Shown: positions 1 through 6,179, counted from the first letter of the stretch. The stretch is 10,155 bases of DNA from Chloroflexota bacterium (GCA_016210245.1 JACQUR010000090.1:1-10155); one strand, 5' to 3'. Translations and numbers: made by a program. Notes: generated by a model not told the origin, from the sequence alone.

Positions 1-94
1 GGACGCGGAGACGCGGGGACACGGGGACGCGGGGACACGGAGCCTCTCTCCGTGTCTCCGCGTCCCCGTGTCCCGTCTCCGCGTCTCCGCGTCC
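1..94. repeat. Inverted pair of tandem 8-mer repeats
   Basis: Positions 1-42 are five tandem copies of an 8-mer of consensus RGACRCGG plus two bases. Positions 48-94 are the reverse complement of that block, with one 5-base insertion and one mismatch. The loop is only 5 bases (43-47). A single strand could fold into a stem of about 40 bp. The left arm begins at the window edge, so the array may continue upstream. No reading frame here looks coding. The element could be a dispersed intergenic repeat or a strong terminator for an upstream gene; the sequence does not decide between them. Confidence 0.9.
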
Positions 95-160
95 GCGAAT
101 TCCCCTCTTGCTGCCGGGCCGGCTGGCGACTAAGATGAGCCGGTGGGTGGCGCGGCCTCC

Positions 161-327
161 GGGAACGGATTGCTGTCAACGGATTTCGGGAACGGATTGA
201 ACGGATTGCAGCGGCGTGCCTGAAGGTTGGGCTGGCCAGGGTGGGGCAGGCGTCACTGCCTGCCCCACCCTGGCCAGCCCAATCCGTTCAATCCGTTCCC
301 GAAATCCGTTGACAGCAATCCGTTCCC
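161..327. repeat. 70-bp near-perfect inverted repeat (cruciform or hairpin)
   Basis: Outer arms 161-207 and 281-327 are exact reverse complements over 47 bp. Inner arms 229-251 and 258-280 are exact over 23 bp, around a 6-base loop (252-257). The only interruption is about 21 unpaired bases at 208-228 on the left side. The arms contain no mismatch, which points to recent formation or active maintenance. The outer arms carry octamers AACGGATT/AATCCGTT; the inner arms are GC-rich and unrelated to them. No transposase or other protein is encoded inside. It lies 85 bp upstream of the histidine kinase start. A MITE-like element or a structured RNA is possible. Confidence 0.95.
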
Positions 328-351
328 CGAATCCGTTGACAGTAATCCGTT
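164..351. repeat. Ten-copy array of octamer AATCCGTT in two orientations
   Basis: AACGGATT occurs at 164, 178, 191 and 200. Its reverse complement AATCCGTT occurs at 281, 290, 303, 317, 330 and 344. The start-to-start spacings are 14, 13, 9 on the left and 9, 13, 14, 13, 14 on the right, a mirror-image arrangement. The last two copies (330-351) lie outside the inverted repeat and form a roughly 27-base direct repeat with 303-324, linked by GACAGC or GACAGT. All ten octamers are exact. The octamer is AT-richer than its surroundings. It could be a multi-copy protein-binding site or a dispersed intergenic repeat; it does not match the DnaA box. Confidence 0.92.
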
Positions 352-411
352 CCTCTGCCGCGCTGGGACTGAGAGCTGCGAGCTGGCGGCTGGCAGCTTG
401 CGAAGGACGGC

Positions 412-3207
412 ATGGCGCAGACGATCCTCCGGCGCGGGCAAGCGCGGCCTCAGGCTGAGGACCGCCGGCTGCCAGCCGCGGCCTCGGAGCCGGGGCCTGC
501 GCTGGCAGGCGCCCGCCCGCCTGCCCTGGTCGGGCGCGGTGGAGCGTTGGGGTGGGGCGGCGGGCTGCTCGCGCTCGCCGGGCTCGAGCTCGCCCACCTG
601 GTCGTGCCAGGCTTCGGCGTCTGGCTCTGGAGCGCCAGCCTGGCCGTGGCCGCCGCGGCGGCGCTGTTGTGCGCGCTCGCGGGGGACAGCCGGGAGGCGC
701 GCTATCCAGCCTCGTGGTTCCTCGTCGGCGCCGCCTGCGCGGTGCTGCTGCTCGGGTTGATTCTCGAGCGCGCGCTGGCGGGCGTGAGCGGGCGGGGCGC
801 CATCGCCGTGCTGGACGACCTGGCCCTCCTTGCCCCGTCGGCCTTGCTGACCGCCGCCGCCTTGCTGCGCCTCCAGGATCGGTTCCCCTGGCCACGGCGG
901 GGGAAGCTCCTGCTGGACGCCGCGATCGCCGGGTCGGGGCTCGTGGCTGGCGTGCTGCTCGTCGGCCAGCTCTCCGGGCAGTGGGGGGCCGCGCCGGGCG
1001 CCGCCGCCGCGCTCTCTCTGCTCTACCTGGCCGCTTACGGAGGCATGCTCTACACGGTCGCCTTCGCCGCGCGCGACTCGGGCTGGCGCCCGGTCGCCAG
1101 CCCGCAGGGCGCGTTCGCCCTTGGCGCGACCGCCATCGTCGCCGCGGCCCTGCTCGATCGGGTGGAACTCGACGCCGCCAGGCTGGGGCTGCCACAGGTT
1201 GGCGCCAGTCTCTGGGGCGCGGGGTTGTTCTGCTTCGCTCTCGGGGCGGTGGGCGTGCTGCGCCGGCCAGAGCTGCAGTGGCACCCCACGGGCGGTGGGG
1301 CCGAGCGGCGGGACGACAGCCGCCTGCGCCTCGTGCCGGCCGCGGCTGCCACGCTGCTGGCTCTGTGGCTCGCGGGCGTGAGCCTCCGCGGTGCCTCGCC
1401 CCTGGCCGTCGATCTGCTCTCCGCGGCCCTGGGTCTCTCGGCGCTCACCGGCTGCCGGCTCATCGCCGCACTGGTTGAGAATCGGCTCCTGCTGCGCCGT
1501 CTGCGCACGGCCGGCCAGTTCGAGGCACAGTTACGCGACCTGGGCTTGGCCCTGAACTCCAGCCTGGAGCTCGACCGGGTGCTGCGGCTCATCTGCCGCT
1601 CGGGGCAGACAACGCTGGACGCAGATACGGTCATTATCTGGATGCTGGACCGCAAGGCCCAGCAGCTCGAGGCCGTCGAGGTCGCGGGACCGCGCCAGCA
1701 GGAGTTCCGCGGCCGCCGTCTGCTGCTGGCCGATCGGACGGCGCTGCCCGTGCGCGTGCTGCTCACCGGCCAGTCGGAGATCATCCAGCACGTGCTCAGC
1801 TCCCGGCGGGCCAACCAGTTCCTGTCGATCCTCATGCGCGCCCAGTGTCTGCTCGCCGTGCCGATCGCCAAGGGCCGGACGCGCCTCGGCGCCATCGAGT
1901 TCGCCCACTCTCGAGACCGGGAAGCGTTCCAGGCGGAGCACCTGGCCAAGGCCGAGCTTTTGGCGGCGCACGCCGCCGTGGCTCTCGAGAACGCGCGTCT
2001 GTACGAGCAGGTGCGGCGCCAACTGGACGTGGTTTCGGCCCAGCTCGAGTTCTCCGACGCGGTCGACCAGGCGCTCGGGACGGGGGAGATCGCTCGACAA
2101 CTCCTGCGCGTGCTGCGCGAGCGGACGGGTGCCGATCGTGCGTGCGTCTTCCTGTGCGAGAGCGGCAGCATCCTTCCCCGCCTGGTGGCCGACGAAGGCA
2201 CCCAGTCGCGTGGCGACCGGGCGCCACGCCTGTCGGAGGCCGCCCTGGCCGCGTTCAGGTCTGGGGAGTCGAGGCGTGGCAGCGTCGAGCTACACGGCGA
2301 CGAGCAGCCTTCCGTACCGGCTGGCGTCCGCGCCGAGCTGGCTGTTCCGCTGAGCGCGAACGACCGGACCATGGGCGTCATCGTCCTGGAATCCCGCGCG
2401 CCGGGCGGCTTCAGCGCACACCAGGAGCGCCTGGTCGCCTCGCTGGCCAACCATGCCGCGCTGGCGATCAGCAACCTGGTCCTGCTGGACGAGGCGCGCA
2501 AGGTCGAGGCGCTCAAGGTCCTGGACCGGATGAAGTCCGAGCTGCTCTCGACCGTCTCCCACGAGCTGCGCACGCCCCTCGGCTCGATCAAGGGCTACAC
2601 CTCCATGTTGCTCAGTTTCGATCGCAAGTTGAAAGCCGCCGAGAAGCGGGAGTACCTGCGTATCATCGACGAGGAGAGTGACCGTCTGAACGAGCTGATC
2701 GCGAACCTGCTCGATATGTCCCGCCTGGAGGCCGGCAAGCTGCGCATCGACAGGGGCCCGGTGACTCTGCGGGCCGTGGCCGAGGACGTGCTGCGGCGGG
2801 CGGAACTGCGGGCGACAGGCCATACCTTCGTGCTCGACTGGCCCGACAACGTGGAGGTCCAGGCAGATGCGCGCCGCATCCTGCAGGTCATGCACAACCT
2901 GGTGGAGAACGCCATCAAGTACTCTCCCAACGGCGGGGAGATCGTCGTGCGGGGCGCGGTGCAGGGCCAGGCGCTGGTGATCAGCGTGGCAGACCAGGGC
3001 GCTGGCATTCCCGAGAGCGAGCTGGAGCGCGTGTTCGATCGCTTTCACCGTGTGCCGGGCGAGATGAGCAGGCAGGTTGGCGGCACCGGACTCGGGCTGG
3101 CGATCTGCAGGGGCCTGGTGGAAGCGCACGAAGGCCGCATCCGCGTGCAGAGCCAGGTTGGCGTGGGCACCACCTTCTCCTTCACCCTTCCTCTGGGGAG
3201 TAAGTAA
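412..3207 (+). CDS. Membrane-bound sensor histidine kinase with two GAF domains
   Basis: This 931-residue protein senses a signal and autophosphorylates on histidine to drive the regulator encoded just downstream. Residues about 43-350 contain roughly ten hydrophobic segments, a large unassigned membrane sensor. Two GAF domains follow, at about 380-540 (ending in the signature AAVALENARLYEQV) and 555-695. Next come the HisKA dimerisation helix with SHELRTPLGSIKGY (phosphoacceptor His717) and an HATPase domain with N box HNLVENAIKYS (Asn833), G1 DQGAGIPE (Asp861) and G2 GGTGLGLAIC (about 889-898). All catalytic boxes are intact. The ATG at 412 has a good ribosome site, GAAGGA, 5 bases upstream. 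Known GAF domains bind small ligands or chromophores. No conserved chromophore cysteine is evident, so the ligand is unknown. Confidence 0.95.
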   Translation: MAQTILRRGQARPQAEDRRLPAAASEPGPALAGARPPALVGRGGALGWGGGLLALAGLELAHLVVPGFGVWLWSASLAVAAAAALLCALAGDSREARYPASWFLVGAACAVLLLGLILERALAGVSGRGAIAVLDDLALLAPSALLTAAALLRLQDRFPWPRRGKLLLDAAIAGSGLVAGVLLVGQLSGQWGAAPGAAAALSLLYLAAYGGMLYTVAFAARDSGWRPVASPQGAFALGATAIVAAALLDRVELDAARLGLPQVGASLWGAGLFCFALGAVGVLRRPELQWHPTGGGAERRDDSRLRLVPAAAATLLALWLAGVSLRGASPLAVDLLSAALGLSALTGCRLIAALVENRLLLRRLRTAGQFEAQLRDLGLALNSSLELDRVLRLICRSGQTTLDADTVIIWMLDRKAQQLEAVEVAGPRQQEFRGRRLLLADRTALPVRVLLTGQSEIIQHVLSSRRANQFLSILMRAQCLLAVPIAKGRTRLGAIEFAHSRDREAFQAEHLAKAELLAAHAAVALENARLYEQVRRQLDVVSAQLEFSDAVDQALGTGEIARQLLRVLRERTGADRACVFLCESGSILPRLVADEGTQSRGDRAPRLSEAALAAFRSGESRRGSVELHGDEQPSVPAGVRAELAVPLSANDRTMGVIVLESRAPGGFSAHQERLVASLANHAALAISNLVLLDEARKVEALKVLDRMKSELLSTVSHELRTPLGSIKGYTSMLLSFDRKLKAAEKREYLRIIDEESDRLNELIANLLDMSRLEAGKLRIDRGPVTLRAVAEDVLRRAELRATGHTFVLDWPDNVEVQADARRILQVMHNLVENAIKYSPNGGEIVVRGAVQGQALVISVADQGAGIPESELERVFDRFHRVPGEMSRQVGGTGLGLAICRGLVEAHEGRIRVQSQVGVGTTFSFTLPLGSK

Positions 3208-3213
3208 CGTTCC

Positions 3214-3918
3214 ATGAGTCCCAAGAAGTACACGATCCTCGTCGCCGACGACGACCCGCACCTGCTCAGGCTCGTGCGGCGCAATCTCGAGCTCGCGAGC
3301 TTCCGCGTGTGTACGGCCAGCGACGGCGACTCGGCGCTCAAGGTGGCCGAGGCGGAGAACCCGGACCTGCTGGTGCTCGACATCATGATGCCCAGCCTGG
3401 ATGGCTACGAAGTCTGTCGGCGGGTGCGCGAGTTCTCGGTGGCGCCGATCATCATGCTCACGGCCAAGGATGCCGAGGAAGACAAGGTGCTCGGCCTGGA
3501 CGTGGGCGCCGACGACTACCTGACCAAGCCGTTCAGCAGTCCAGAGTTGCTAGCCCGCGTGCGGGCCGCGCTGCGCCGCGCGAAGCAGTACACCGGCGAG
3601 TCCCCCCAACCCATCTTCACCTGCGCCGAGCTCACGGTCGACTTCGCCCAGCACCTGGCGACGCTCGACGGCCGCTCGATCAACCTGACGCCCACGGAAT
3701 ACCGCATCCTCTCGTTCCTGGCCCGAAACGCTGGCCGGGTGGTCACCCAGCAGGACCTGCTGAGCAAGGTCTGGGGGCCGGAGTACAAGGACGAGGCGCA
3801 CCTGCTCCGGGTGAACATCGCGCGCCTGCGGCGGAAGGTGGAGCCCGACCCCCACGAGCCCCGCTTCATCCTCACCCGCTCGGGGATCGGGTACACGCTG
3901 GTCAAAGCTGAGAGCTGA
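3214..3918 (+). CDS. OmpR/PhoB-family response regulator
   Basis: This 234-residue DNA-binding response regulator is very probably phosphorylated by the kinase encoded 6 bp upstream. The receiver domain (about 7-120) has the acidic pocket (DDD, 12-14), phosphoacceptor Asp56 in LLVLDIMMP, switch Thr83 in MLTAKD, and Lys105 in YLTKPF. A winged helix of the Trans_reg_C type follows at about 130-230, with LTPTEYRILSFLARN, the recognition region HLLRVNIARLRRKVE and the terminal hairpin TRSGIGYTLV. Its length is typical for the family. No strong Shine-Dalgarno sits before the ATG, so translation probably depends on the kinase gene. Members of this family usually bind direct repeats with 11-bp periodicity; a candidate site lies at 5003-5050. 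The regulated genes are otherwise unknown. Confidence 0.96.
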   Translation: MSPKKYTILVADDDPHLLRLVRRNLELASFRVCTASDGDSALKVAEAENPDLLVLDIMMPSLDGYEVCRRVREFSVAPIIMLTAKDAEEDKVLGLDVGADDYLTKPFSSPELLARVRAALRRAKQYTGESPQPIFTCAELTVDFAQHLATLDGRSINLTPTEYRILSFLARNAGRVVTQQDLLSKVWGPEYKDEAHLLRVNIARLRRKVEPDPHEPRFILTRSGIGYTLVKAES

Positions 3919-3923
3919 ACCAA

Positions 3924-3951
3924 GTCGACAGTCGACAGTCGACAGTCCACA
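3924..3951. repeat. Four-copy tandem heptamer GTCGACA
   Basis: Three exact copies of GTCGACA (3924-3944) and one variant, GTCCACA (3945-3951), lie in the 54-bp gap between the convergent response-regulator and PemK-like genes. Short tandem heptamers of this kind are known from intergenic DNA of several bacterial lineages. GTCGAC is itself palindromic, so the array can self-pair. It may help termination in the convergent gap, but there is no T-tract. Confidence 0.9.
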
Positions 3952-3972
3952 GTTCGCGGTTGCCGTCTGCTA

Positions 3973-4497
3973 CTACCATGGGTCCAGGAACGTGCGGAGG
4001 GCGGCTACAATGGCGCTGAAGGTCTGGGCGGTCACGTCGCAGCTCCGGTGCCCGCTTGCCACGAGCGCGGCGGGCATCGAGGCCAGCTCGAAGAAGTCGA
4101 GGTAGCCGTCCTCGTCCAAGCCGTGGCGGGCAGACCGTGGGAGGGGGAAGAGGTTTCGCCCACTCCTCGGGCGCTCATGCATGCTGTAGCGGGGCGCGAC
4201 CCACACGTCGCTGGCATGGGTTTCATCCTGTTCCAGGCTGCCAACGCGCAGCACGAGCACAGGCCGCGGCTTGCCTCGCGCCACGGCCGGGATACCCTCC
4301 TGCTTCAGGCGGTCCGGCGCCTCGACATAGGCACGGTTGAAATCGGGATTCGCTTGCAGGAGGCCGCCACCGACGACAGCCGCGGCAAGGACTCGCGGGG
4401 TATGCCAGATGACGGGCACATGAAGGTAAATGGCGCCGGCGACGAGCGTGCCCGTAGCGGGATCACGGTACGGGCTCCTGGCGGGCGTGGCCATCAT
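3973..4497 (-). CDS. PemK/MazF-like protein, possible toxin
   Basis: This 174-residue protein is the second gene of a minus-strand pair. The start chosen is the ATGATG at 4497-4492, whose bases overlap the TGA of the upstream HTH gene. That overlap indicates translational coupling; a longer upstream reading of the frame has no support. The central segment GKPRPVLVLRV (about 75-85) matches the RPVLVL strand of PemK/MazF RNases. It is followed by DVWVAPRYS, an FPLP segment, YLDFFELASMP and a C-terminal helix VTAQTFSAIVAALRTFL, the usual order of that fold. The N-terminal 65 residues are longer than in a typical MazF (about 110 residues). If the family is right, it is an mRNA endoribonuclease. 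The similarity is weak and the active site is not certain, so this is a tentative call. Confidence 0.55.
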   Translation of the reverse strand: MMATPARSPYRDPATGTLVAGAIYLHVPVIWHTPRVLAAAVVGGGLLQANPDFNRAYVEAPDRLKQEGIPAVARGKPRPVLVLRVGSLEQDETHASDVWVAPRYSMHERPRSGRNLFPLPRSARHGLDEDGYLDFFELASMPAALVASGHRSCDVTAQTFSAIVAALRTFLDPW

Positions 4498-4928
4498 CGG
4501 CCACTCATCAGATCGAGCAGATCCTCCTGGCTGACCGTGCGGAAGCCGTCGGTCCATGGTTCCGGCAGGGCCATGGCCTCGGCTGGCGGCTGGGCCCGCT
4601 CGCTCGCCCGGACCCGAGCATTGTACGCGTCGAGGTCAATGCGGACCCCCTCGGCTTCCGCGCGCCGAATCCACGCCACCCACTGCTCCTCGACCGACAT
4701 CGCTCCTCCTTCTCCAGTTCCAGCAGCGTGCTCGGCCACCGGCGTTACTGCGCTCGGCTGCATCCGTCGCGCCAGGGCCAGCACCTCACTCTTGCGAAAG
4801 CGCCTGAATCCGCTCCTTGGCAAGCGGATAGGGTGCAGCACGCCCTCGTTCGCCCAGCGACGAACTGTGTTGGCATGAATCCCCAGGGTCCTCGCCGTCT
4901 CCCCGACGGTCATCGTCACGTCGTCCAT
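4494..4928 (-). CDS. MerR/excisionase-type HTH protein, likely antitoxin or autoregulator
   Basis: This 144-residue DNA-binding protein has an N-terminal helix-turn-helix of the HTH_17/MerR type, MTVGETARTLGIHANTVRRW, then NEGVLHPIRLPRSGFRRF and SEVLALARRM (to about residue 56). The rest is an acidic, probably flexible tail containing VEEQWVAWIRRAEAEG and ending in a short segment, QEDLLDLMSGR. Such tails in antitoxins wrap around the toxin. The ATG at 4928 is preferred over the TTG two codons upstream because the predicted transcript begins almost at this ATG. There is no Shine-Dalgarno. Its stop overlaps the start of the PemK-like gene by 4 bp. It probably represses its own promoter. An excisionase-like role cannot be excluded, but no phage genes are nearby. 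Confidence 0.8.
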   Translation of the reverse strand: MDDVTMTVGETARTLGIHANTVRRWANEGVLHPIRLPRSGFRRFRKSEVLALARRMQPSAVTPVAEHAAGTGEGGAMSVEEQWVAWIRRAEAEGVRIDLDAYNARVRASERAQPPAEAMALPEPWTDGFRTVSQEDLLDLMSGR

Positions 4929-4936
4929 GTACAATT

Positions 4937-4965
4937 AGTATACTTGGTGGAGAAAGTTGATTCAA
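4937..4965 (-). promoter_or_regulatory. Promoter of the HTH/PemK-like pair, predicted leaderless
   Basis: On the minus strand, TTGAAT (4965-4960) is followed after exactly 17 bases by TATACT (4942-4937), a near-consensus sigma-70 pair in an AT-rich island. The -10 ends 8 bases before the ATG at 4928, so transcription should start within about two bases of the start codon. The stretch from the -10 to the ATG also contains an imperfect dyad (GTA...TAC at 4929-4943), a plausible operator for the HTH protein. Confidence 0.7.
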
Positions 4966-5002
4966 CGTCGTGGGCTGGCGCACCGCATTCGCTACCAAAC
5001 TT

Positions 5003-5050
5003 GTGATGCTTTCGTGATGGTTTCCCCCGCCGCTGTGACGCGGCTGTGAC
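5003..5050. promoter_or_regulatory. Phased GTGA direct repeats, possible OmpR-family box
   Basis: GTGATG occurs at 5003 and 5014, and GTGACG at 5035 and 5046. The spacings are 11, 21 and 11 bp. The second pair reads CTGTGACGCGG then CTGTGACGG, which recalls the 11-bp direct repeats bound by PhoB/PhoP-type regulators. It lies 38-85 bp upstream of the -35 of the HTH gene. The spacing is visible in the sequence; the identity of the binding protein is inferred. Confidence 0.4.
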
Positions 5051-5103
5051 GGCAGCCCCCGCAGAATACATCGTGCAGCGGGGCAGCCGCTGTAACAGAC
5101 CGA

Positions 5104-5135
5104 CGCCCTGATGCCCCTCGTCTACCATCAGGGCG
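5104..5135. other. 10-bp perfect hairpin
   Basis: CGCCCTGATG (5104-5113) and CATCAGGGCG (5126-5135) are exact reverse complements around a 12-base loop. No T-tract follows on either strand, so it is not a standard intrinsic terminator. A smaller hairpin, GCGGCA (5153-5158) with TGCCGC (5170-5175), follows. Confidence 0.75.
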
Positions 5136-5384
5136 AGGCCGAAGCCCGAGCAGCGGCATGACGTGCCCCTGCCGCTCGACCTTCAGCCTCTGACCTGCAA
5201 CCGGTGGAGGGGCTGTTGTAGCGGGTCGCCCGACGTGCGCCGCGGACCAGTGGGGGGGTGAAGCATGGTGCGCAGGCAGCGCGTCGACGGCGGCCGGGAG
5301 GTCTGAGCGGCACGAAGGGGTCTTGCCAGCCCCGGGAGCAGCCTATCGCCCGTGCGTTGCTCTCACCGTACCAGGAGACACGCG

Positions 5385-5509
5385 AGCAGCAGCCAGGCCA
5401 GGACCGAAGCGTGCCCTCTGTCCTGGCTGTTGCTTGTGTACTGCTGTCGGGGCGAAGCCCTCGCCACGATGGCGGGCTCCTCGTTCCTGACCAGGGGCGA
5501 GGCGCTTCG
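5385..5509 (+). ncRNA. Candidate structured RNA: two adjacent long hairpins
   Basis: Hairpin 1 pairs 5385-5397 with 5422-5434 over 13 bp with one G-U pair; the loop contains a second competing arm (CCAGGAC, 5398-5404). Hairpin 2 pairs 5453-5458 with 5504-5509 and 5459-5465 with 5496-5502, 13 bp with a single bulged C at 5503. A weaker stem (GAGCAGC with GTTGCTC) precedes them at about 5336-5363. The block ends about 90 bases upstream of the GNAT-like start, as a structured leader or small RNA would. It matches no RNA family I recognise. In GC-rich DNA some stems arise by chance, so confidence is low. The strand is given as + only because the adjacent gene is on +. Confidence 0.3.
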
Positions 5510-5601
5510 TCTCTCGGGCGCCTCTTGCAGCCCGCTCTGGCAAACGGTTACTCTTGGCGTGCCCGCCGCTGCCCGGACACTCCGCGGGCGCCTGGAGCAC
5601 C

Positions 5602-6099
5602 ATGGACGAGCTCGCGTACCGGATGCGCGCTGCCGAACCCGGGGATGAGCCGCAGCTCAAACAGGCCATTGGGATCACGATGGCTCGCCCGGATGGCAAG
5701 CGGACCGCCTACCGGGCGGCGGCGCAGCGCGGCGAAGTGCTGGTGCTGGAACAGTACGATACGCGCGAGCACAGGTGGAACATCGTCGGGTTTGTGGAGT
5801 ACCACGTCCGAGTGGACGATACCGTCACCATCAAGGACGCTGGCTCCATCGGGGAGACGCCCCACAGCGCGATCATCAAGCACCTCTTCAACGAGGCGCT
5901 CGGGTCGGCGGGCGCCCGCGAGGCCACCGCGAAGGTGCGCAGCGACGCCACGGCGTGGAACGAGTTGCTCGGCAGCATCCCCGGCTTCTACCAGGAGGGC
6001 AAGGAGTACAGCCGCCCTCACTATTACCTCATCTGGCGATGGTCGCCCGAACTGGCGGCCCAGCAAGCCCGGCGCAAGCAGCGGGGGCGACGGGTATAA
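5602..6099 (+). CDS. GNAT-family acetyltransferase-like protein
   Basis: This 165-residue protein has the general layout of a GCN5-related N-acetyltransferase, which transfers acetyl from acetyl-CoA to an amine. The N-terminus MRAAEPGDEPQLKQAI fits the first strand and helix. VLVLEQYD and NIVGFVEYHV fit the central strands. TIKDAGSIGETPHSAIIKHLFNEAL sits where the acetyl-CoA-binding loop and helix are expected, but the usual R/QxxGxG motif is degenerate (IGETPHS). The ending YSRPHYYLIWRW fits the last strand. The ATG at 5602 is preferred because GGAG lies 4 bases upstream; an extension to 5554 has low-complexity residues only. The weak cofactor motif means it may be a divergent or inactive member. 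The substrate is unknown. Confidence 0.6.
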   Translation: MDELAYRMRAAEPGDEPQLKQAIGITMARPDGKRTAYRAAAQRGEVLVLEQYDTREHRWNIVGFVEYHVRVDDTVTIKDAGSIGETPHSAIIKHLFNEALGSAGAREATAKVRSDATAWNELLGSIPGFYQEGKEYSRPHYYLIWRWSPELAAQQARRKQRGRRV

Positions 6100-6106
6100 C
6101 GCCCTG

Positions 6107-6135
6107 TTGTTACGACAACCTGCCTGTGCTAAACT
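6107..6135 (+). promoter_or_regulatory. Promoter of the Xer gene with a dyad on the -35
   Basis: TTGTTA (6107-6112) and TAAACT (6130-6135) are separated by exactly 17 bases, just after the stop of the GNAT-like gene. The -35 lies inside the inverted repeat GTTGT-TACG-ACAAC (6106-6119), a possible operator. The predicted start is about 6142, leaving a leader of about 40 bases before the GTG at 6180. Confidence 0.5.
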
Positions 6136-6139
6136 CAGC

Positions 6140-6157
6140 GCGCGCCGGGCGGCGCGC
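6140..6157 (+). other. Leader hairpin before the Xer gene
   Basis: GCGCGCC (6140-6146) pairs perfectly with GGCGCGC (6151-6157) around the tetraloop GGGC. It sits at or near the predicted 5' end of the Xer mRNA and 10 bases before its ribosome-binding site (GGGGGA, about 6168-6173). It could stabilise the transcript end or affect initiation. Confidence 0.6.
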
Positions 6158-6179
6158 AGTTTCGCACGGGGGACCGCGA

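Larger units (their letters stand above)
4966..5601. other. Gene-free stretch with several hairpins
   Basis: No frame on either strand here shows a recognisable protein, and the open frames look like GC-driven shadows. The stretch separates the divergent HTH gene and GNAT-like gene. It holds the phased GTGA repeats and hairpins at 5104-5135, 5153-5175, 5385-5434 and 5453-5509. I searched by eye for tRNA, tmRNA, RNase P RNA, SRP RNA and cobalamin riboswitch motifs and recognised none. A clear promoter for the gene at 5602 was not found. Confidence 0.6.

Noticed and set aside
161..327. Insertion sequence with terminal inverted repeats
   Set aside because: The space between the arms is 6 bases and encodes nothing; at most it could be a non-autonomous element, and no target-site duplication is evident.
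309..341. Two exact TTGACA hexamers (309 and 336) suggesting promoters for the kinase gene
   Set aside because: Both arise from the AATCCGTTGACAG repeat, and no -10-like hexamer lies 16-18 bases downstream of either.
1..351. CRISPR array at the start of the window
   Set aside because: The units are 8-mers with 0-6 base gaps in inverted arrangement; there are no unique spacers of constant length and no cas genes.
1050..2591. A 513-codon minus-strand frame inside the histidine kinase gene
   Set aside because: Its product is rich in Ser, Arg and Ala with no motif, and the plus strand encodes an intact kinase.
4048..4878. A 276-codon plus-strand frame opposite the HTH and PemK-like genes
   Set aside because: It lacks any domain pattern, while the minus-strand frames carry a clear HTH and a coupled overlap; it is an antisense shadow caused by high GC.
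5040..5240. Possible cobalamin riboswitch or other known RNA upstream of the HTH and GNAT-like genes
   Set aside because: Fragments such as GAAGCCCGAG look vaguely familiar, but the conserved core and B12 box are absent, and neither neighbouring gene fits.
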